Positions 40,143 to 48,486 of a DNA stretch of 64,000 nt are shown one piece after another. The stretch covers positions 1 to 64,000 of the forward strand of contig JACQAZ010000029.1 of assembly GCA_016194705.1 (NCBI GenBank), read 5' to 3'. The position numbers and the translations under genes are program-made. The notes under the pieces were generated by a model. It worked only from the letters and a program-made list of their open reading frames with translations. It was not told the DNA's origin and ran no database searches. Positions within the stretch are counted from its first letter, which is position 1. Each line of letters begins with the position of its first letter. This stretch comes from Elusimicrobiota bacterium (lineage in GTDB: Bacteria; Elusimicrobiota; Elusimicrobia; UBA1565; UBA9628).

Positions 40143-41941
40143 TGCCCGACATCGACGAGCACAGCCCCGAGCTGCTCGCCAAGAAGACCGCGGCGTCGGC
40201 CTTCATCGCGTCCCTGATGGCCAGCGCCAAGACCGCGGGCCTCTACAAGCAGGGCCACCCCACGATCATGGCGATCTCGGACCGGATCGTGGCGCTCCTG
40301 CTCAAGACGCTGGGCCAGGAGACCACGCTGACCCTCGAGGTCAAGGCCAAGACCGTTGCCATCGACGACTCCGACCTCGAGGCGACGCCCGAGATCACCG
40401 CCTTCGCCGCGGCCCTGCACACCTTGGGGATCGGCCAGCTCCTCTTCACCAACCGCATGACCAAGGAGGGGATGTACGAGTTCTTCCGCGTGCTGATCTC
40501 CAAGCCCGAGGGGACCTCGAGCTTGACCGACCTTCAGAAGGCGACTCAAGCCATCCGCATCGACGGCCTGCAGATGGTCTTCATCCTGAGCTTCGTGGTG
40601 ACGGGGGAAAGCGAAAAAAAAGAACAACCCCCCGAACAGCTCAGCGAGGAGCAGATCGCCGCCTTCCTCAAGGCCGAGACTTTGCCGGACTACATCACCT
40701 TGCTCGTCAAGCAGAGCGAGCCGCTTCACGGCAAGGAGGCCGAGGCCGTGACCGGCCTGCTCGACAGCCTTCTCTATCGCGAGATTTCGGCGGATGCCTT
40801 CGAGGCGGCGATGCCGTGGTCTCTCTACGATCCGCGCATCCAGCAGCGCTGGGAGGTCTTCAAGTCCAAGCTGGCCTTCCAGCCGAAGGCGCGCGGCGCC
40901 GCGCGCCAGAAGTGGAGCCGCGCCGGGATCATCTCCTGGTCCGCCGTTTTCGAGGACTGGGACTTGGCGGCCCTCAAGGACCACCACGTCCACGAGAAGA
41001 AGGACGCCCTGCGCTGGTCGCTCACGCGCGTGACCGCGATCATGGATAAGGCCGCCTCGCCGGCCCACCAGAAGTACGCCCTTTTGGCTTACACGCGCCT
41101 GCTCAAGGAGTTCGGCCACGACGGCGACATCGCCACCATGCTCGCCGAATACGACCGCTGGAAGGTCATGGCGGCCAGCGAGGCCCTGGCGTCGCTCTAC
41201 GGCGAGCTTCAAAAGCAGATCAAGGAGAAGGTGCTGACCCCCTCGATGATCGAGCAGTTCGTCTCTCAATTGGCGAAGGTCTCGGAAAGCTCGCCGCAGT
41301 TCGAGAAGATGGTCGACTTCGCGCTCTACTTCGGCGAGCCCATCGTGCCGCCCATCTTGGAAAATCTGAGGGCCGTCCAGGATAAAGACCACCGCCGGAA
41401 GGTCTGCGCCCTGCTCGTCGGGCTGGGCAAAGCTTTGGGCGACAAGACTCTCCTGCCCGCCTTGAAAGACGAAGACTGGTTCCTCGTCAGCAACGTCCTC
41501 GACGTCCTCAGCGAGCTCGGCGACGCCAAGAACACGCGCCACGCGGGGCCCCTGCTCAAGCACGGCAACCGCAAGGTCCGCGAAGCCGCCGCGAAGTTCC
41601 TGCTCAAGTTCGGCGGCGAGGCCGCCGTCGAGGCGCTGACCGACTTCATCGCCGAGGGCCGGCATCCCGAGGAGATCCCGAAGGCGGTCATTTCGCTCTC
41701 GCAGCTCAACCAGCCCGGACTCGACAGGAAACTCGTCGCCGCGTTCCGAAAGACGCAGTGCTACGAGTCGAAGGTCGCCATCGCGCGCGCCTTGAGCCGC
41801 TTCGGCGGCCCCGCCGCCGTCGAGTTGCTCGTCGAGACGGCGCGCCGCTCCTGGTACGAGATCTTGAGCGGCCTAAACAAGGAGCTGCGCGAGGCCGCCA
41901 AGCACTCGCTGGAGCAGCTGCGCAAGGAGGGCCACGCCTGA
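40142..41941 (+). CDS. HEAT-repeat protein with a Y-x4-H type N-terminal domain
   Basis: A 599-residue soluble protein. Residues 15-150 form a domain with GLYKQGHPTIMAISDRIVAL, LTLEVKAKTVAIDD and LGIGQLLFTNRMTKEGMYEF; the same pattern occurs at the start of the next protein. After an acidic linker (ESEKKEQPPEQLSEEQ) and a helical middle, residues 410-599 are HEAT-like repeats (VRDKD..., REAAAKFLLKFGGEAAVEAL, SKVAIARALSRFGGPAAVEL). A signalling or scaffold role with the HD-GYP-like partner is likely. Confidence 0.75.
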   Translation: MPDIDEHSPELLAKKTAASAFIASLMASAKTAGLYKQGHPTIMAISDRIVALLLKTLGQETTLTLEVKAKTVAIDDSDLEATPEITAFAAALHTLGIGQLLFTNRMTKEGMYEFFRVLISKPEGTSSLTDLQKATQAIRIDGLQMVFILSFVVTGESEKKEQPPEQLSEEQIAAFLKAETLPDYITLLVKQSEPLHGKEAEAVTGLLDSLLYREISADAFEAAMPWSLYDPRIQQRWEVFKSKLAFQPKARGAARQKWSRAGIISWSAVFEDWDLAALKDHHVHEKKDALRWSLTRVTAIMDKAASPAHQKYALLAYTRLLKEFGHDGDIATMLAEYDRWKVMAASEALASLYGELQKQIKEKVLTPSMIEQFVSQLAKVSESSPQFEKMVDFALYFGEPIVPPILENLRAVQDKDHRRKVCALLVGLGKALGDKTLLPALKDEDWFLVSNVLDVLSELGDAKNTRHAGPLLKHGNRKVREAAAKFLLKFGGEAAVEALTDFIAEGRHPEEIPKAVISLSQLNQPGLDRKLVAAFRKTQCYESKVAIARALSRFGGPAAVELLVETARRSWYEILSGLNKELREAAKHSLEQLRKEGHA

Positions 41942-43392
41942 TGGCCAGACGCGCCCGCAAGTCGCGCGCCGACAACCAGCGCTGGGAGCACATGGTCCAG
42001 GCCCTGCGCCTGATGAACTTCACCTTCAACAACGTCAAACTATATCCTCCGACGCACACCGAGGTCGCCGGCTCGATCGGCAAGCTCCACGAGCTGCTCA
42101 CCCCCATCCTCGAGGAGCAGGAAGACGTCGGCTTCGGCTTCATGGACGAGCTGCTCTACATCGAAGGCTCGATGTCGCTCGAGGAGACCGCCCAGAACCA
42201 GATGCTCGTCGACCGCTTCAACCGCTGCCGGGTCAAGTACCTGACTCTCATGAAGGGCCTCTCGAAGGACGATCTGCTCGGCTTCTTCACGGTCATCAAC
42301 GCCGAAGCCACCAAGCCCACGACCGAGCATCCGGCCGAGCTCATCGAGAAGAAGGGCATAAAAACGATCCACCTCATCGAGGCGGAGGTCGACGAGCTCG
42401 CGAGCAAGTCGAAGATGCTCAAGAAAAAAACCCTCTTCGACTGGTACCAGAAGGCCGTCGCGACGCTCTCGGCCGCCCAGCTCGAGCTGCGCGACAAGGA
42501 GGAGGCGGACCTAAAAGCCCTCTACCGCCTCGTCGACGACATGATGGCGACGATCCGGAGCAAAGGTCCAGGTCCATTCCTGCTATTGCCCCTGCTTGGC
42601 GCAGGAATGGACCCGCACCTGACGCACGCCGTCAACACCGCGATCCTCTCGTGCGCGCTCGGCGACGCGTACGGCCTCAACACCGGACAGATCAACACCC
42701 TGTGCGCCGCGGCCTACCTGCACGACCTCGGCAGGATCACGATCCCGCCGGAATGGGCCGCGGACCACACACCGCTCTCGCGCGAGGAGCGCGAGGTCGC
42801 GCGCCAGCACGCGGATTGGGGCTTCAAGCTGCTCCTGCGCAACGAGGAGGTGCCGCCCCAGACCGCGGTGCTCGCGGCCGAGCACCATTCCCCCGCCCTG
42901 GGCAAACCCGAAGGGGACGGCTACCATCCCGACGTTTTCCACAAGATATTGGCCCTGGCCGACGCCTACGACCTCGCCCGCACGACCGACAAGTACTACT
43001 GGAAGAAGCATCCGCAGGAGCGCGCGCTCTGGCGCATCGTCAACCGCCGCGGCGTCCTGTTCGACGCCACCTTGGTCAAGCTCCTCGTCAACGCGGTGGG
43101 CTTCTATCCCATCGGGACCTTGGTCCGCGTCGACGACGGGCGCCGCGGGATCGTGGTGCGCGCCGGCGCGACGAACCCCGCCCGTCCCAAGCTCTTCCTG
43201 TTCGAGGAAGCGGGAACCCCCGCCTCCCCCGGGGAGGAGCCGCCGCCCGTCATCCTCGATCTGGGCGAGCTCGGCGAAGACGGGTTGGGCTTCAAGCACT
43301 CGATCACGTCGGTGCTCAAGCCCGAGGCCGGGCTCGACCTGCGCGCCGAGATCGACAAGAAGAAGGAATACCTGCTCAGCTACACGATCTGA
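41941..43392 (+). CDS. HD-GYP-like phosphodiesterase domain protein with degenerate GYP
   Basis: A 483-residue protein. Residues 12-125 repeat the N-terminal domain of the preceding protein (NVKLYPPTHTEVAGSIGKLH, LLYIEG, KYLTLMKGLSKDDLLGFFTV). From about residue 220 an HD-GYP-like domain follows: AYLHDLGRITIPPEWA (HD pair), ARQHADWGFKLLL, LAAEHHSPALG and DGYHPDVFHKILALADAYDLARTT. HD and HH are kept, but the GYP loop reads GYHPD. The C-terminal beta region (GTLVRVDDGRRGIVVRAG) is typical of the family. It could hydrolyse c-di-GMP. Coupled to the HEAT gene (TGATG). Confidence 0.78.
   Translation: MARRARKSRADNQRWEHMVQALRLMNFTFNNVKLYPPTHTEVAGSIGKLHELLTPILEEQEDVGFGFMDELLYIEGSMSLEETAQNQMLVDRFNRCRVKYLTLMKGLSKDDLLGFFTVINAEATKPTTEHPAELIEKKGIKTIHLIEAEVDELASKSKMLKKKTLFDWYQKAVATLSAAQLELRDKEEADLKALYRLVDDMMATIRSKGPGPFLLLPLLGAGMDPHLTHAVNTAILSCALGDAYGLNTGQINTLCAAAYLHDLGRITIPPEWAADHTPLSREEREVARQHADWGFKLLLRNEEVPPQTAVLAAEHHSPALGKPEGDGYHPDVFHKILALADAYDLARTTDKYYWKKHPQERALWRIVNRRGVLFDATLVKLLVNAVGFYPIGTLVRVDDGRRGIVVRAGATNPARPKLFLFEEAGTPASPGEEPPPVILDLGELGEDGLGFKHSITSVLKPEAGLDLRAEIDKKKEYLLSYTI
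42571..42613. repeat. perfect 13-base inverted repeat inside the HD-GYP-like gene
   Basis: GGTCCATTCCTGC (42571-42583) and GCAGGAATGGACC (42601-42613) are exact inverted copies separated by 17 bases, within codons for GPGPFLLLPLLGAGMDPH at the border between the N-terminal part and the HD domain. Confidence 0.6.
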
Positions 43393-43399
43393 GGCGGCT

Positions 43400-43783
43400 C
43401 TAGCTGAGCCCGGACTTGGCCAGGATCTCGGCCACGACCTGGAGGAGATGATCCTTGCGATACGGCTTGGCGAGAAAATAGGTGCTCCGGTCCGCGTCGA
43501 CGCTCTGCATGATGTGGTTTTGGTCGGCCGAACTCAGGAACAGGACCGGAATGTCCCGAGTGTCCACCAGCATGCGCAGGCGTTTGTGCAGGATCGAGCC
43601 GCCGCCCGCCGGCATCATGTAATCTGTGATGATCAGCGCGGGCTTCCCGGCCAGGACCATGGCCAGCGCCTCGACCGTGTCGCCCGCGATCCGGCACTGA
43701 TGGCCCGCCGAACTCAGGGCGTGCAGGATCAGGGTTCCCAGATCGGAGTCGTCTTCGACGACCAGGATGGAGGCACCGGCCAT
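43400..43783 (-). CDS. single-domain response regulator (CheY-like)
   Basis: A 127-residue receiver domain. ILVVEDDSDLG supplies the acidic pocket, ALIITDYMMPAGG the phospho-accepting Asp, VLFLSSAD the Ser/Thr switch, and YFLAKPYRKDHL the conserved Lys. There is no output domain, so it acts by protein contact. It is convergent with the HD-GYP-like gene and 5 bases downstream of a CBS gene on the same strand. No histidine kinase is encoded nearby. Confidence 0.9.
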   Translation of the reverse strand: MAGASILVVEDDSDLGTLILHALSSAGHQCRIAGDTVEALAMVLAGKPALIITDYMMPAGGGSILHKRLRMLVDTRDIPVLFLSSADQNHIMQSVDADRSTYFLAKPYRKDHLLQVVAEILAKSGLS

Positions 43784-43788
43784 GAGAT

Positions 43789-44238
43789 CTAATGCGGCGC
43801 TGGGCCCTCGGCACCGGCCGCCGCGCCGCCGACGAAAGTCTCGAGGAACTTCTCATCCTGGTACATCTCCTTGAGCACGCGGGAGAGATCGGTCAGCGAG
43901 ACGATGCCGACGACCTTGCCGCCCTCGGTGATCGGCAAGTGGCGGAACTCGCCCTTGCCGAGGCACTCGAAGACCTTTTCGAGCGACTCGGAGCTTTCCA
44001 CGGTGACGAGCTTCTTGGTCATGACCTTCGAGACGGCCGTCTTGCGCGGGTCGAGCTTCTCGGCCACGACGCGCCGGGCGATGTCGCGCTCGGTGAAGAT
44101 GCCCAGGGGCTCGGCGGCGTCGCCGACGAAGACCGAGCCGATGTTGGATTTCTTCATGACCTCGGCGGCCTTGGTCACGGTGGCCTCGGGCGAGACGCAC
44201 ACCACGTCTTTCATCAGGACCTTCGCCGTATAGCCCAT
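43789..44238 (-). CDS. CBS-pair domain protein
   Basis: A 149-residue protein of two CBS units: VLMKDVVCVSPEATVTKAAEVM ... GIFTERDIARRVV, and KVMTKKLVTVESSESLEKVFECL ... GIVSLTDLSRVLKEM. The gene has a good ribosome binding site (GAGGGGG) before ATG 44238. CBS pairs bind adenine nucleotides and often act as stand-alone regulators. It is followed by the CheY-like gene, suggesting a small signalling operon. The C-terminal Ala/Gly tail is not conserved. Confidence 0.85.
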   Translation of the reverse strand: MGYTAKVLMKDVVCVSPEATVTKAAEVMKKSNIGSVFVGDAAEPLGIFTERDIARRVVAEKLDPRKTAVSKVMTKKLVTVESSESLEKVFECLGKGEFRHLPITEGGKVVGIVSLTDLSRVLKEMYQDEKFLETFVGGAAAGAEGPAPH

Positions 44239-44252
44239 GGTTTTCCCCCTCG

Positions 44253-44579
44253 TCATTGGCGCAGGTAGATCACCGATTGCTGCACCCCTTTGTACTTGTA
44301 CTCGAAAACGATCTGGTTGCCGTCCTTGTTGAATTTCCCCGGGCCGCGAATCTTCGAGGCCGAGAGCACGAGCTGGGAACCCTTGACCTTGTAAGTGCCC
44401 TTCTCGGTGGACATGCTGTAGGTTCCGTCCTCCTTGAGTACCAGGGGCGGGCTCGTGCAGCGCCCGGCTCGGGTCCCGACGTTGAAGCTCCAGCAGCGGT
44501 AGTGCCCCGCGGCTTTCGATTTTTCGGCGGCGCGAGCTTGAAAGGACAGGGCGCAAAGCAGGAGAGCGAGGATCCTCAC
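44253..44579 (-). CDS. small exported protein
   Basis: A 108-residue protein starting at GTG 44579 with a signal peptide (RILALLLCALSFQARA). The mature domain is a small beta sheet (HYRCWSFNVGTRAGRCTSPP, YSMSTEKGTYKVKGSQLVLS, QIVFEYKYKGVQQSVIYLR) like lipocalin-type or META-type small periplasmic proteins. Two Cys could form a disulfide. No function can be named. Start chosen from the promoter 6 bases upstream. Confidence 0.6.
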   Translation of the reverse strand: MRILALLLCALSFQARAAEKSKAAGHYRCWSFNVGTRAGRCTSPPLVLKEDGTYSMSTEKGTYKVKGSQLVLSASKIRGPGKFNKDGNQIVFEYKYKGVQQSVIYLRQ

Positions 44580-44585
44580 CCCGCG

Positions 44586-44591
44586 ATTATA
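44586..44591 (-). promoter_or_regulatory. -10 element of a leaderless promoter (small exported protein)
   Basis: TATAAT on the minus strand lies exactly 6 bases before GTG 44579. Confidence 0.65.
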
Positions 44592-44614
44592 GCACGCTCG
44601 AACCCAAAAGGCGA

Positions 44615-45880
44615 TCAGGCTCCGCGGCGGCGCCGCGCAAGCCAGATCAGAGGGCCGGCCGTCAAATAGAGGCCGAAGACCGCGGCCGGTATGAAGGAGT
44701 AGAGCCCCAGCGCGGCGAGCGGGATCACGGCGGCCAGGCCGACGGCCGCGGGAAGCAGCAGCGCCTTGACCCCTCCCTTCTTGAACGCGGGATAGGGCAG
44801 GCGCGAGGCCATCGCGCCGGCGGCCAGCAAGGTCGCGGCGACGGCGACGGGAGCCGCCCAGAGGGCCGGCAGCGAGGCGAGAATCAACGCCGTCGCGAGG
44901 ATCACGCCGGCGCCTCCCGGTATGGGCAGCCCGGTGAACGAGTCGCTCTTCTTGTGCGGCGTCCGGCCGTCTTCCTCCGCGTGAGCGCCGACGTTGAAGC
45001 GCGAGAGGCGGAACCAGCCGGCGGTGGCGAACAACGCCGCGATCGGGAAGCCCCAAACGCCCAGGGCGGGCAGGAGCGCCGCCTTGAAGATCAAGAGCGC
45101 AGGCGCGACGCCGAACGAGACGATGTCCGCCAAGGAATCGTAGTCGATGCCCAGCGGGTTCTTGACCTTCAAGGCCCGCGCCGTGCGGCCGTCGAGCGCG
45201 TCGAAGACATTGGCCGCGATGACCGCCGCGACCGTCGGTACGATCTTTCCTTGGGAGGCCAAATAGGCGCCGGCCAGCCCGCTCCAGAGATTGGCCGTGG
45301 TCACGAGATTAGGAAAGATATTGTACCAGCGCGGGGTCTCCTTGACGGGCGGCGGAGGCGCCGCGGGCGCGGTCCTCTCAGGGAGCGAAGAGGCCGAGGG
45401 CGAAGGCCTTTCATGAGAAGGGGCCGATCCTTCGACAGAAGTCCGGGGGGCCCCGCCCCCGTCGGCCCATTTGTCGAACGCGTAGTCGAGGACGTGATTC
45501 GGCCAAGGGTCGTGCGCGGGTTCGGATGCGCTTTGCTCCAGCTTCGCCCCGACGACCTCGAGTCCCGGCAGGACGCCGTTTTTTTCCGCCTCGGGAGCCG
45601 CGGCAGCCGGTCCGGGAGGCTGGAGCTCCGCGGCCAAGGCGGCGAAATCTGCGATCTTCAGCAAACCGACTTCGGGAATCGCCGCCCCCAATTGCGGGAT
45701 CGTAACGCCGTCCGGCGCCGGAACGCCGAGCTTCAGGGGATCGATGACGATAGGGAGCAGTTCCTTCGCTCCGGGCGCGACGCGGATCACGGGCTCGCCG
45801 CCCGGGCGGCCTTCAGAAAATGAAACGGCCGAAGCGGGCAAAGAACTACAGAGGACGGCGATGAGCAGCGCGGCGCGCAT
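44615..45880 (-). CDS. CDP-alcohol phosphatidyltransferase (PssA-like) with exported N-terminal extension
   Basis: A 421-residue protein. Residues 1-20 are a signal peptide (MRAALLIAVLCSSLPASAVS). Residues 20-180 are low-complexity Pro/Ala/Glu-rich with short hydrophobic strands (VIRVAPGAKELLPIVID, GVTIPQLGAAIPEVG). From about residue 185 a CDP-alcohol phosphatidyltransferase begins: IFPNLVTTANLWSGLAGAYL, then the catalytic motif DALDGRTARALKVKNPLGID-YDSLAD, followed by membrane helices. This is the phosphatidylserine synthase type. The normal enzyme is about 240 residues; the extension would place extra mass in the periplasm. Confidence 0.85.
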   Translation of the reverse strand: MRAALLIAVLCSSLPASAVSFSEGRPGGEPVIRVAPGAKELLPIVIDPLKLGVPAPDGVTIPQLGAAIPEVGLLKIADFAALAAELQPPGPAAAAPEAEKNGVLPGLEVVGAKLEQSASEPAHDPWPNHVLDYAFDKWADGGGAPRTSVEGSAPSHERPSPSASSLPERTAPAAPPPPVKETPRWYNIFPNLVTTANLWSGLAGAYLASQGKIVPTVAAVIAANVFDALDGRTARALKVKNPLGIDYDSLADIVSFGVAPALLIFKAALLPALGVWGFPIAALFATAGWFRLSRFNVGAHAEEDGRTPHKKSDSFTGLPIPGGAGVILATALILASLPALWAAPVAVAATLLAAGAMASRLPYPAFKKGGVKALLLPAAVGLAAVIPLAALGLYSFIPAAVFGLYLTAGPLIWLARRRRGA

Positions 45881-45887
45881 GGCCTTC

Positions 45888-45893
45888 ATTATA
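45888..45893 (-). promoter_or_regulatory. -10 element of the PssA-like gene
   Basis: TATAAT on the minus strand lies 7 bases before ATG 45880. It overlaps and so disfavours the Met codons further upstream in the same frame. Confidence 0.6.
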
Positions 45894-45966
45894 GGAAGCG
45901 CCGCTCCCAGGTTCATAGGGCCCATTGGGGAAAAAATCTCGGTCCAATGGTCCCACGATACTGTGC

Positions 45967-45972
45967 TACAAT
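45967..45972 (+). promoter_or_regulatory. -10 element of a leaderless promoter
   Basis: TACAAT lies exactly 6 bases before ATG 45979. Confidence 0.6.
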
Positions 45973-45978
45973 CGGGTC

Positions 45979-46527
45979 ATGGACAAGACCATCGCCCTGG
46001 CCTGCCTTCTGCTGTCCTCGCCGCTATTCGCCTCGTCGACGGGACCCGAGTCGCTGCGGGCCGCCTCTTCCAACGCCTTCTCCTCTCTGGCGGTCTTCAA
46101 GCCGAAGGCCGTCTCCTCCCCCGCTGTCCCGGCCAAGGCCGTGGAGAAGACTCCAGTCAAGGCGGCGGCGTCCCAGTTCGTCCACGTATCGGGAAGCGTC
46201 AACTTGAACGGCAGCGGCAACGTCATGCACGGCTCGAGCTTTGTCTGGGTCGATTTCTCGGGCTACGCGAACGTGACGGACTCGACCGGACGCATCACGA
46301 GCAATTCCACCTGGTTCAACCGCAGCGTCGGCTGCAACGTGAGCGGCGGCTGGGTCCACTGCAACGACTGGCCGCAGTGGTCGGTCCAGTTCTACAAGGA
46401 CGGCCGGTATGTCGGCAGCGGCACGGTCGGCGGCAGCATCAGCGCCTCCGCCTACGCCCCCAACGGCTTCTTCTCCGCCAACTCCTTCACCTCGCTCTCG
46501 GGCGACGTGATGGTCTCGGAGCCTTAA
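45979..46527 (+). CDS. exported hypothetical protein
   Basis: A 182-residue protein with a signal peptide (MDKTIALACLLLSSPLFASS). After a Lys/Ala/Pro/Val linker (FKPKAVSSPAVPAKAVEK), the C-terminal 110 residues are Gly/Ser/Asn-rich beta strands (HVSGSVNLNGSGNVMHGSSF, GGWVHCNDWPQWSVQFYKDG). Two Cys near the middle may pair. No family recognised; it looks like a surface or periplasmic beta-sandwich. Confidence 0.6.
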   Translation: MDKTIALACLLLSSPLFASSTGPESLRAASSNAFSSLAVFKPKAVSSPAVPAKAVEKTPVKAAASQFVHVSGSVNLNGSGNVMHGSSFVWVDFSGYANVTDSTGRITSNSTWFNRSVGCNVSGGWVHCNDWPQWSVQFYKDGRYVGSGTVGGSISASAYAPNGFFSANSFTSLSGDVMVSEP

Positions 46528-46535
46528 AGCCGGCC

Positions 46536-47300
46536 TTGGCTCCGCGCACCTTCTCCGAGCTGCTCAGCGACAGCCTGCTCCTGCTCAAGGAGAGCGCTCC
46601 CGAGTGGCTGGCCATCGTGGCCGCGGGCCTGCTCCCCGGCCTGGCCGTCACGACCACCGTTCTCCTCGCGCTGGGACTCACCGAGCTTCCCGCGCTCAAG
46701 GACGCCATTGCCCAGGGCGAGCCGGGCGTGGTCCTGCCCTTGCTGGCGGCGGGCCTCGTCGACCGGGCCTGCGGCGCGCTCTCCATGCTGGCCCTGCTGC
46801 GCGCGGCCGCCGCGCGCGACATGGGCCTTGATGTGGGAGTGCGCAAGGCCTACGCCGACGCTCTGCCGCGCCTGATCCCGTTCGCTCTGGCCCAGCTGCG
46901 GGCCCTGCTCTCCATCGCCTGGGGCCTGCTGCGCCTGCTCTGGCCCGGCCTCAAGCTCTGCGTCCTCTATTCCTTCGTGCCGGTGGCCTGCGTCGTCGAG
47001 GACCAAAGCGGGGAGCGGGCCCTGAGCCGCAGCGCCGCCGTCGCGGGCGCCGACCCCGCCAAGACCTTCGGGAACCTGGCGGGAGCCTCCGCTTTGGCCT
47101 GCCTCTGCTACGGCGCGCTGGCCTTCGTCCTGACCGCGGCGATGACCTTCCCGCGGACGGCCATGCCCGGCGGGGAGTCCCTGCCCGAGGCCATGCTGCT
47201 GCGCTTCATGGACCGCCTGCTCAGCGGCCTTGTCTTCGGCTGGCTGGCGGGATTCTCGATCCTGCTCTACCGCGATCTCGCGCCCGCCGCCGCTCGGTAA
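46536..47300 (+). CDS. multi-pass membrane protein of unknown function
   Basis: A 254-residue hydrophobic protein with about five to six membrane segments (EWLAIVAAGLLPGLAVTTTV, LLAAGLVDRACGALSMLALL, FVPVACVVEDQSGERALSRS, LACLCYGALAFVLTAAMTF, GLVFGWLAGFSILLYRDL). VVEDQSGERALSRSAAV resembles the amphipathic motif of YciC/GlpQ-membrane-domain-like proteins that precede a transmembrane pair. No ATG is available at the 5' end; the likely start is TTG 46536, nine bases after the previous stop. Confidence 0.6.
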   Translation: MAPRTFSELLSDSLLLLKESAPEWLAIVAAGLLPGLAVTTTVLLALGLTELPALKDAIAQGEPGVVLPLLAAGLVDRACGALSMLALLRAAAARDMGLDVGVRKAYADALPRLIPFALAQLRALLSIAWGLLRLLWPGLKLCVLYSFVPVACVVEDQSGERALSRSAAVAGADPAKTFGNLAGASALACLCYGALAFVLTAAMTFPRTAMPGGESLPEAMLLRFMDRLLSGLVFGWLAGFSILLYRDLAPAAAR

Positions 47301-47391
47301 AGCCCCTCGGTCGAAAGACCTAGTCCCGTCTGGGACCAAAGACTGCCTCCCTTTGGCCCCACTGGCATTCGTTCGGGAACCGGTTTGGAGC

Positions 47392-47397
47392 TAAACT
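47392..47397 (+). promoter_or_regulatory. -10 element before the glycine-zipper protein gene
   Basis: TAAACT lies 9 bases before ATG 47407. Two small hairpins (GGTC-GAAA-GACC near 47315 and GTCCC-GTCT-GGGAC near 47335) lie upstream in the intergenic gap. Confidence 0.45.
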
Positions 47398-47406
47398 ACG
47401 GCTACC

Positions 47407-48483
47407 ATGCGAAAATTGATCCTGGCTTTGGCGCTCATCGTCCCGGCATCTTCGTTCGCCGCCGACCCCGACGTCGAGACCTTCAAGAAACAATTCGCGG
47501 ACCAGGAGCAGATCCTGCTGTCGGGAGTCCTCGCCGACCCGGGCCAGGCCTCCGAGTTCGCCACCGACGCCAAGGCCGGCAGCTTCGAGACGGTCAAGCT
47601 GAAATGGTACGGCCGCATCTCCGCTTTCTCCTCGGGCTATCTCGCAGCGCCGCACGTCAACAACGACAAGGCCGCCGAGGTCCGCGCCATGGTCGAGCCC
47701 GCCGAGTGGGCCATGCTCATGACGACTTTGCGCAAGATGAAGGACGGCGGCCTCCTCCAGCAGGGAAAGATGAACGTCTTCATCGGGATGATCGACGACG
47801 CCAACGCGGACCTCAAGCGCGGCGACACCGAGGCCGCGCACAAGGTCGTCAAGATGGGCCGCGACGAGCTCGCCAAGGCCCTCAACGAATATCTGGCCTC
47901 CCCCAACGGCAAGGCGGGCCTGGCCCAGCCCCCGAAGGATAAGCCCGTGGCGCCGCCCAAGTCCTCCCAGCCCCCCAAGCCGGCACATCCCGACAAGAAG
48001 ACCCCCGAGGTCAAGGAGCCCGTGGTCGCGGGAACTGCGTCGGACGACGACGAGGCGGCCAAGGCCCGCGCGCAGGCCGAGAGGATCCGCAACGAGCTCC
48101 AGAACGGCGGCAACGGCTCCAAAGGCTACGAGGGCGACAAGAATTCCGGCGGCGCTCCCGTCGTGATCGGAGGCGGGACCACCGGCAACGGCTCCGTCGA
48201 GCTACAACCCTCCGGCCCCGGCGCAAAGCCCAGTCTCGTCGTGAAAGGCCCGCCCTCCCCCGCGGGCGAGGGCGACGACATGGACGAGCTCCACAAGATG
48301 AAGAAAGAGGTCAAGGGCCACAAGTCGCTCTTCGCCACCATCGGCGGCGGCCTGCTGGGCGCCATCATCGGGGGCTTGATCGGCATGATCTTCGGCCCCG
48401 TGGGGATGATCGTCGGCGCCGCGGCGGGCGCCGCGGCGGGCGCCTACGGCGGCCACGCGATCGGCAAGAAGCTCTGGGGTTAA
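47407..48483 (+). CDS. exported protein with proline-rich linker and C-terminal glycine zipper
   Basis: A 358-residue protein. The signal peptide is MRKLILALALIVPASSFAAD. Residues 20-170 are helical. A long disordered Pro/Lys/Gly region follows (KPVAPPKSSQPPKPAHPDKK). Residues 305-358 form a hydrophobic glycine zipper (GGGLLGAIIGGLIGMIFGPV, AAAGAAAGAYGGHAIGKKLWG). Glycine zippers of this kind insert into or span membranes in lipoproteins and pore-forming proteins. It may tether a periplasmic domain to the outer membrane. No homologue is recognised. Confidence 0.65.
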   Translation: MRKLILALALIVPASSFAADPDVETFKKQFADQEQILLSGVLADPGQASEFATDAKAGSFETVKLKWYGRISAFSSGYLAAPHVNNDKAAEVRAMVEPAEWAMLMTTLRKMKDGGLLQQGKMNVFIGMIDDANADLKRGDTEAAHKVVKMGRDELAKALNEYLASPNGKAGLAQPPKDKPVAPPKSSQPPKPAHPDKKTPEVKEPVVAGTASDDDEAAKARAQAERIRNELQNGGNGSKGYEGDKNSGGAPVVIGGGTTGNGSVELQPSGPGAKPSLVVKGPPSPAGEGDDMDELHKMKKEVKGHKSLFATIGGGLLGAIIGGLIGMIFGPVGMIVGAAAGAAAGAYGGHAIGKKLWG

Positions 48484-48486
48484 GGG

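Noticed and set aside
40613..40632. Runs of eight A and six C in the HEAT-repeat gene as a possible programmed frameshift.
   Set aside because: The frame continues through both runs into clear HEAT repeats, and no alternative frame product is evident.
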